A stretch of DNA of 10,690 bases from Acidobacteriota bacterium (GTDB lineage: Bacteria > Acidobacteriota > Vicinamibacteria > Vicinamibacterales > CAVVIG01), in contig JACPZV010000384.1 of assembly GCA_016195295.1 (NCBI GenBank), positions 1-10,690 on the forward strand. Direction: 5' to 3'. The first letter of the stretch is position 1; every line of letters starts with the position of its first letter. Shown here one piece after another: positions 6,897 through 10,690 of this stretch. Below the pieces are notes generated by a model. That model saw only the letters and a list, made by a program, of their open reading frames with translations. It was not told the DNA's origin and ran no database searches. Made by a program: the position numbers and the translations under genes.

Positions 6897-7487
6897 ATGC
6901 GCAGGCTAGTCTCCGCAATCGCGCTCGCCGCGTCCGTCGCCATCATGCTGACGCTGGCGATTCGGCCGGTGAGCGCCCACGTCGTCCCCTCGCCGTGCGA
7001 TTTCACGACCGGCGGCGGGTGGATCATCATTCTCGAAGAAGGCGGCGATCAGGCCAACTTCGGCATCGTCGCCGGCTGCAAGAACGGGGGGTTCTACGGC
7101 GACGTGAACTACGTCGATCACAACTTCGGCCCGCCCGGGTTCCATGTGCGCAGCACGAGCATCGATGGCTACTTCGATCCGATCCCGAGCGGATCCACGT
7201 ATCGCGACATTTGCGGCACCGCGTCGACCAACGTGTACGGTGACGTCAAGTTCCGCGTGCGGACGCAAGACAACGGCGAACCGGGCGCCAACGATCGCTT
7301 TGGAATCAAGTTGATGCAGAACGGAACGGTCGTCTATCTGGTCACCACGCGGCAGCTCGGGCCGACCGACGCGAACGGCGGCGGCAACATTCAGCTCCAC
7401 AATCCCAACCCCTCCACCACCGGACCCGCCGTGCCGCCGTTCGACTTCGTCGTCTGCGGCGGCGACGACTCGGGGCTGGGATTCTGA
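6897..7487 (+). CDS. Secreted Cys-containing protein, post-COAP-1-like domain
   Basis: The 196-residue protein has a Sec signal peptide (MRR, hydrophobic core about residues 4-22, likely cleavage after PVSA at 27). The mature part is Gly- and Asn-rich with four cysteines, in SPCDFT, AGCKNG, DICGTA and VVCGGD, which fits two disulfides outside the cytoplasm. The order TGGGWI, ANFGIVAGCKNGGFYGDVNYVDH, the stretch FRVRTQDNGEPGANDRFGI, then GGGNIQLHNP recalls a beta-rich domain found at the C-termini of bacterial secreted collagen-like or adhesin proteins, which I recall being annotated as post-COAP-1. That assignment is from memory and tentative; here the domain stands alone. It has a strong Shine-Dalgarno and lies 24 nt after the glycosyltransferase, so it may belong to the same transcript. 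A role as a matrix or surface protein associated with the polysaccharide is inference. No sorting or anchor signal is visible at the C-terminus. Confidence 0.8.
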   Translation: MRRLVSAIALAASVAIMLTLAIRPVSAHVVPSPCDFTTGGGWIIILEEGGDQANFGIVAGCKNGGFYGDVNYVDHNFGPPGFHVRSTSIDGYFDPIPSGSTYRDICGTASTNVYGDVKFRVRTQDNGEPGANDRFGIKLMQNGTVVYLVTTRQLGPTDANGGGNIQLHNPNPSTTGPAVPPFDFVVCGGDDSGLGF

Positions 7488-7499
7488 GCGGAACCGCTC
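7486..7499 (+). repeat. Short perfect inverted repeat over the stop codon
   Basis: GAGCGG and CCGCTC are separated by AA and begin within the TGA stop of the secreted-protein gene. As RNA this gives five pairs closing a GAAC loop. No run of T follows, so it is not a convincing intrinsic terminator; it could be an RNA-stabilising or weak attenuating hairpin, or chance in G+C-rich DNA. Confidence 0.3.
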
Positions 7500-7668
7500 G
7501 ACATCACGTGAAGTCTCGGTTGGCAACTCCCCTGCCGGCCGAACGCCAGGACGCGAGCTGCGCGCCGCACCGAGATAAGCGGCGGCAGCCCCGTCCGGGC
7601 GCGCCGACGCCTCGTTCGTCCGCGATTAGCGCGATGAAATAGCCGGTCAGTCCGCGAAAGGCCCACCT
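7488..7668 (+). other. 181-nt intergenic region, possible structured leader of the beta-propeller gene
   Basis: This is the longest non-coding gap in the window. A perfect 7-nt inverted repeat, TCTCGGT (7514-7520) and ACCGAGA (7569-7575), encloses a 48-nt segment that itself can fold, for example through GGCC-GAAC-GCC near 7537-7547. A competing pairing joins GGTTG (7518-7522) with CAGCC (7586-7590). A GGCAAC and a later GGACGCGAGC are loosely reminiscent of the core of c-di-GMP-I (GEMM) riboswitches, but conserved positions differ, so this is only a candidate. A weak AAAGG (7657-7661) precedes the ATG at 7669. No convincing sigma-70 promoter or terminator was recognised. Confidence 0.3.
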
Positions 7669-8610
7669 ATGCATCCACACCGCTTCTTCACTCGACTCGC
7701 GCTCGTTTTGACCGGCATCGTCTTCATGCTGCCGTCGGTCGGCGCGCAGCTCGCGCACACGACGTTCGCCCCAGGCGACCTCTTCGTCTCCCTCGAGCAG
7801 GGCCCTGTGCAGTGGCGTAACGCCGACGGGACGCTGAACGCCGTGCTCGTCAGCAGCGTGCCCGGCAAGGGCGAAGGGATGCGGCTCGACACGGCCGCCA
7901 ATCTGTACGTCAGCCACTGGTGCGCCGACCCGACGTGTAGGAGCGGGAACACCGTCGAGCGCTTCAACTCACACGGCGTGTCGCAAGGGACCTTCGGTGC
8001 AGGCTACAGCTGCAACCCGCACGCGCTCGTCTTCGATGCCGCAGGCAGCGCGTACGTCGGTCAGGCGGACTGCACGGGCGCCGTGCTGAAACTCTCGGCG
8101 AGCGGTCAACCGCTGGCATCGTATGCGGTCGCTCAAGAAACTCGCGGATCGTTTTGGGTGGACCTTGCCAGCGACGGCTGCACGCTTCTGTACACGTCCT
8201 GGGGCCCCGACGTGATGCGCTTCAACGTGTGCACGAACAGCCAGCTCGCCAACTTCAATCGCGCGCCGTTGCCGGGCGGCCAGACGCAAGCGCTCGTCGT
8301 GCTGCCTGATGGAGGAGTTCTCGTGTCGAGCGGCGGCGTGATCGCGCGCCTCAACGCCTCCGGTTCGCTCACGCAGACCTACAGCGTCTCGGGCGAAAGC
8401 CAATACTGGGCGGGCCTCGACCTGGTCGGCGACGGTACGTTCTGGGCCATCAACTATTTCTCATCCAACGTCTACCGATTCAATCTGTCGTCCGGCGCTC
8501 TGGTCGCCAGCTTCAGTACCGGCGCGGGGTCGGAAAACGCGGTCGACATTCGCGTCTACCGGCCGGCACCGGGAGGCTTGGGGCTGCCGATCGTGTTGCC
8601 GTTTCTGTGA
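7669..8610 (+). CDS. Secreted beta-propeller-like repeat protein
   Basis: The 313-residue protein has a Sec signal peptide (HRFFTR, hydrophobic core about residues 10-22, cleavage near SVGA-Q at 26-27). The mature chain is built of recurring units of about 40-45 residues with the pattern 'hydrophobic-D-x-x-G-x-hydrophobic-Y/V-V ... V-x-R/K-F/L-x-x-x-G-x-x-x-x-x-F/Y'. Examples are GMRLDTAANLYVS, HALVFDAAGSAYVG, WVDLASDGCTLLYT and ALVVLPDGGVLVS, each followed by a strand such as TVERFNSHG or VIARLNASG. This is the NHL/SMP-30-like propeller pattern, with roughly five or six blades. Six cysteines (CADPTC, YSC, ADC, DGC, NVC) suggest disulfides in an extracytoplasmic setting. No PEP-CTERM, LPXTG or autotransporter signal is visible; the chain ends in a hydrophobic GLGLPIVLPFL. 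The ligand or partner is unknown. It may bind or scaffold the polysaccharide (inference). Confidence 0.8.
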   Translation: MHPHRFFTRLALVLTGIVFMLPSVGAQLAHTTFAPGDLFVSLEQGPVQWRNADGTLNAVLVSSVPGKGEGMRLDTAANLYVSHWCADPTCRSGNTVERFNSHGVSQGTFGAGYSCNPHALVFDAAGSAYVGQADCTGAVLKLSASGQPLASYAVAQETRGSFWVDLASDGCTLLYTSWGPDVMRFNVCTNSQLANFNRAPLPGGQTQALVVLPDGGVLVSSGGVIARLNASGSLTQTYSVSGESQYWAGLDLVGDGTFWAINYFSSNVYRFNLSSGALVASFSTGAGSENAVDIRVYRPAPGGLGLPIVLPFL

Positions 8611-8619
8611 TGAGCGTGC

Positions 8620-9726
8620 ATGACCGACTGCGTGCGGCCGTTCACGGATAGCGACATCCCGCACGTCGCCGATCTGCATCGTCGAGTGTTTCGCCCAGAC
8701 GCGACGCGTTCCAACGATGAAGCCCAGCGGTACCGGACGTACTTCGGCGAGACGTTCCTCCACGGCCCGTGGCGAGACGCGGCGTGTCCGTCGCTGGTGT
8801 ACGTGGACGACCACGGACGCATCGGCGGCTTCGTCGGCGTGGTGAGCCGCGCGATGAGGCTGAACGGTCGCCCGCTGCGGATGGCGGTCAGCTCCCAGTT
8901 CATGGTGGACGTCAACTTGCGCTCGGTCGTCGCGGCCGTGCGACTGATCAAAGCGTTTCTGGCCGGGCCGCAGGATCTTTCACTCGCGGACGAGGCGACT
9001 GAACGCGCGCGCTGGCTGTGGGAGACCGTCGGCGGCACGACCGCGCAGCAGTTCAGTCTGGCGTGGGTGCGGGTGCTTCGCCCGGCCGCGTTCGTCGCGT
9101 CACGCGCTCGAAGGCACCGCGCGCTCGCGGTGGCCGCACGGGCGTCGGCGCCGATCTGCCGCCTGACCGATGCGGTCGTCGCCCGTCTCCCAGGGCCGTT
9201 TGGTTGCGCGAGGCCGACGCTCGTCGCGGAAGACCTCGATGGCGCGGCGTTGCGCGCGTGCATCGACGAGGCTTCCAGTGGTCTGGCGTTGCGCCCGTAC
9301 TACGACGACCGATCGGCGGACGTTCTTCTTGGCGTGATCTCGCGCAAGCAGGGCGCGGGCGAGCTCCGCAAGGTCGTGCTGCGGGACGAGCGCGGCCGGG
9401 TCGCGGGCTGGTACCTCTATCACGCCACGCGCGGCGGCGTCGGCGAAGTGCTGCAGGTCGGCGGGCGACCCCAGTCGTCGACCGACGTGCTCGATCATCT
9501 CTTCTTCGACGCGTGGCAGCAGGGCGTGGCGGCCCTGTGCGGGCGTCTGGATCCCGCGCTGATGAGCGCCATGGCCGCGCGACACTGCTTCTTCCACCAT
9601 CGAGGCGAATGGGTGCTCATCCACTCGCGAGTGGCCGGCGCGCTTGATGCCGTGCACCGCGGCGAAGCGTTCCTGTCCCGCCTGGAGGGCGAATGGTGCC
9701 TGCGTTATCGCCTGGGGTTCGCGTGA
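8620..9726 (+). CDS. GNAT-fold acyltransferase (double-domain type)
   Basis: The 368-residue protein starts at ATG 8620, 9 nt after the propeller gene stop, with no strong Shine-Dalgarno, so it is probably coupled. The N-terminal half begins with a GNAT-like VRPFTDSDIPHVADLHRRVF and contains the core strands LVYVDDHGRIGGFVGVVSR (I68-V72) and MAVSSQFMVDVNLR, where the acyl-CoA loop is expected; the loop itself is degenerate. The second half repeats the layout with VVLRDERGRVAGWYLYHAT (V261-Y267), GEVLQVGG and an alpha/beta end. This suggests two tandem GNAT folds, as in FemAB-like proteins. Proteins of this size and pattern are common next to exopolysaccharide genes, where they are thought to acylate sugars or lipid-linked intermediates. 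The substrate is not known here, and weak catalytic signatures leave the possibility that one domain is inactive. Confidence 0.72.
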   Translation: MTDCVRPFTDSDIPHVADLHRRVFRPDATRSNDEAQRYRTYFGETFLHGPWRDAACPSLVYVDDHGRIGGFVGVVSRAMRLNGRPLRMAVSSQFMVDVNLRSVVAAVRLIKAFLAGPQDLSLADEATERARWLWETVGGTTAQQFSLAWVRVLRPAAFVASRARRHRALAVAARASAPICRLTDAVVARLPGPFGCARPTLVAEDLDGAALRACIDEASSGLALRPYYDDRSADVLLGVISRKQGAGELRKVVLRDERGRVAGWYLYHATRGGVGEVLQVGGRPQSSTDVLDHLFFDAWQQGVAALCGRLDPALMSAMAARHCFFHHRGEWVLIHSRVAGALDAVHRGEAFLSRLEGEWCLRYRLGFA

Positions 9727-9779
9727 AGCACTCCGACAGCCGGCTCGTTACGCTGCGCGATCGCATTCAAGAGCAATGA
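9723..9779 (+). other. 18-codon micro-ORF bridging two acyltransferase genes
   Basis: In the 49-nt gap between the acyltransferase genes, a GTG overlaps the upstream stop (GTGA at 9723-9726). It opens a frame ending in a TGA that overlaps the downstream start (ATGA at 9776-9779). The peptide would be VKHSDSRLVTLRDRIQEQ. It has no recognisable family and no strong ribosome binding site. It may relay translating ribosomes across the gap, or be chance. Confidence 0.25.
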
Positions 9780-10690
9780 TCGACATCGAAACGATTCACG
9801 ACGTCAGATCCTTCGAAGGCCTCCGCGAAGAGTGGACCGACCTGCTCTCGGCCAGCGCCTCGGACTGCATCTTCCTGACGTGGGAATGGCTTTTCACCTG
9901 GTGGGTGCATCTGGCCGGGCGACGGACGCTCTCGATCCTCGCCGTCCGGTCCAACGGCCAATTGATCGGCCTGGCGCCGCTCGCAATCGCGCCGCCCTCG
10001 CTCGCGCATCTGCTGTCGCTCGGCACGCTGGAGTTCCTCGGCACCGGCCACGTGGGCTCCGATTATCTGGACCTCGTCATCCGGCGCGGCTGGGAGCCCA
10101 CGGTGCTGGCTGCGCTGGCGCACCACATCGCGGCGCGGAACCTCGTGATCGGACTGACGCAGCTGGACCTGAAGAACGGCACGGCATGGCGACTGGGCCG
10201 CGCACTGGCCGGGCGCGGCTGGGCCGCCTTGTCTTCGGCCACCACGGTGTGCCCCGTCGTCGATCTCAGGACCGTCGAGTGGACCGGGTATCTCGCGCAC
10301 CGTAGCTCGTCGGTTCGATACAACTTCCGGCGACGCTTGCGTCAACTCGAGCGGCTCGGACCGGTCACCTTCGAGCGCGCGACCACAGACGACGAGCGCC
10401 GCGAGAGCTTGCGGCGGCTCGTCGCCTTCCACCTGCGGCGCTGGAAGAGACGCGGCGGGTCGGAAGCCTTCCACCAGCGGGCGCTGGTGGCGTTTCACGA
10501 AGCGTTCAGCCGGCTCGCGCTCGAGCGCGGGTGGCTCAGGCTACGCACGCTGCGCACCGGCGATCAACCGGTCGCTGAGTGGTACTGCTTGCGATACCGC
10601 GGCGCGATGCTCTTCTACCAGTCCGGGTTTGACGAGGCGTACACGAAACACAGCGTCGGCCTGATCGCGATGGGCCTGGCGATCAAGGCC
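9776..10690 (+). CDS. CelD/FemAB-like GNAT acyltransferase, 3'-truncated
   Basis: The frame is open from ATG 9776 to the window edge (305 codons visible, no stop), so the C-terminus is missing. The family pattern is clear: FLTWEWLFTWW at residues 33-43, LAVRSNGQLIGLAPLAI, FLGTGHVGSDYLDLVI, then SSVRYNFRRRLRQLERLG around 178-193, FHLRRWKRRGGSEAF, and WLRLRTLRTGD leading to a YRGAMLFYQSGFD segment (F280-D286). This matches the GNAT-type acyltransferases (Acetyltransf_6) annotated as CelD/BcsL-like, found in cellulose and other exopolysaccharide loci and structurally related to FemAB. They are thought to transfer acyl groups to sugars, though few have been tested. A weak AAGAG precedes the start, so translation may depend on coupling from upstream. 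Its presence supports reading the whole window as an exopolysaccharide locus. Confidence 0.87.
   Translation, partial: MIDIETIHDVRSFEGLREEWTDLLSASASDCIFLTWEWLFTWWVHLAGRRTLSILAVRSNGQLIGLAPLAIAPPSLAHLLSLGTLEFLGTGHVGSDYLDLVIRRGWEPTVLAALAHHIAARNLVIGLTQLDLKNGTAWRLGRALAGRGWAALSSATTVCPVVDLRTVEWTGYLAHRSSSVRYNFRRRLRQLERLGPVTFERATTDDERRESLRRLVAFHLRRWKRRGGSEAFHQRALVAFHEAFSRLALERGWLRLRTLRTGDQPVAEWYCLRYRGAMLFYQSGFDEAYTKHSVGLIAMGLAIKA

Noticed and set aside
7486..7499. Rho-independent terminator after the first secreted-protein gene
   Set aside because: The hairpin is short and not followed by a T-rich run, so it is listed only as an inverted repeat.
7669..8610. PEP-CTERM/exosortase substrate
   Set aside because: The C-terminus lacks the PEP motif, transmembrane helix and basic tail; GLGLPIVLPFL is too short and has no basic end.
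1..10690. CRISPR arrays, tRNA genes, insertion sequences, long direct repeats
   Set aside because: Reading through the window showed no regularly spaced repeats, no tRNA-like cloverleaf and no transposase-like protein; this was a visual check, not a computed search.

Overview
The window is G+C-rich and densely coded, with every gene on the + strand and most separated by overlaps or very short gaps. It looks like a free-living, metabolically versatile bacterium. An Acidobacteriota-type (for example Vicinamibacteria-like) genome would fit the secreted-protein and acyltransferase families, but the sequence alone does not settle the phylum. Both edges cut genes: a methyltransferase at the left and a CelD-like acyltransferase at the right. 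The visible part is therefore the middle of a larger surface or extracellular polysaccharide locus.

Region 1 (about 1-5600) is a tightly coupled operon: class I SAM methyltransferase with a Trm112-like zinc ribbon (5' truncated), O-antigen ligase/Wzy-type membrane protein, luciferase-like flavin monooxygenase (LLM), free-standing amino acid adenylation (A) domain, RimJ/RimL-like GNAT acyltransferase, and a small DltC/AlmF-like carrier protein. The first four genes are joined by ATGA overlaps, and the next three junctions overlap by 20, 11 and about 14 nt. The A domain, carrier and GNAT together have the parts of an aminoacyl-transfer system: activate an amino acid, hold it as a thioester, pass it to an amine or hydroxyl. 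The LLM could oxidise the carrier-bound amino acid. I read this as a probable system for decorating a glycan with an amino acid, possibly an oxidised one. It is analogous in logic to Dlt (teichoic acid D-alanylation) and Alm (lipid A glycinylation) but has different transferase and oxidase partners. This is the most interesting content of the window.

Region 2 (about 5589-6872) is a GT4-family glycosyltransferase that overlaps the carrier gene and extends the sugar-assembly part of the operon.

Region 3 (about 6897-8610) holds two secreted proteins with Sec signal peptides. The first is a 196-residue Cys-containing protein resembling the domain that follows collagen-like or adhesin regions in other secreted proteins. 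The second is a beta-propeller-like repeat protein. They are separated by a 181-nt gap with inverted repeats that may be a structured leader.

Region 4 (about 8620-10690) holds a double-GNAT-fold acyltransferase and a CelD/FemAB-like acyltransferase (3' truncated), both of kinds common in exopolysaccharide loci. An 18-codon micro-ORF bridges them. No tRNA, rRNA, CRISPR array, insertion sequence or phage gene was seen.
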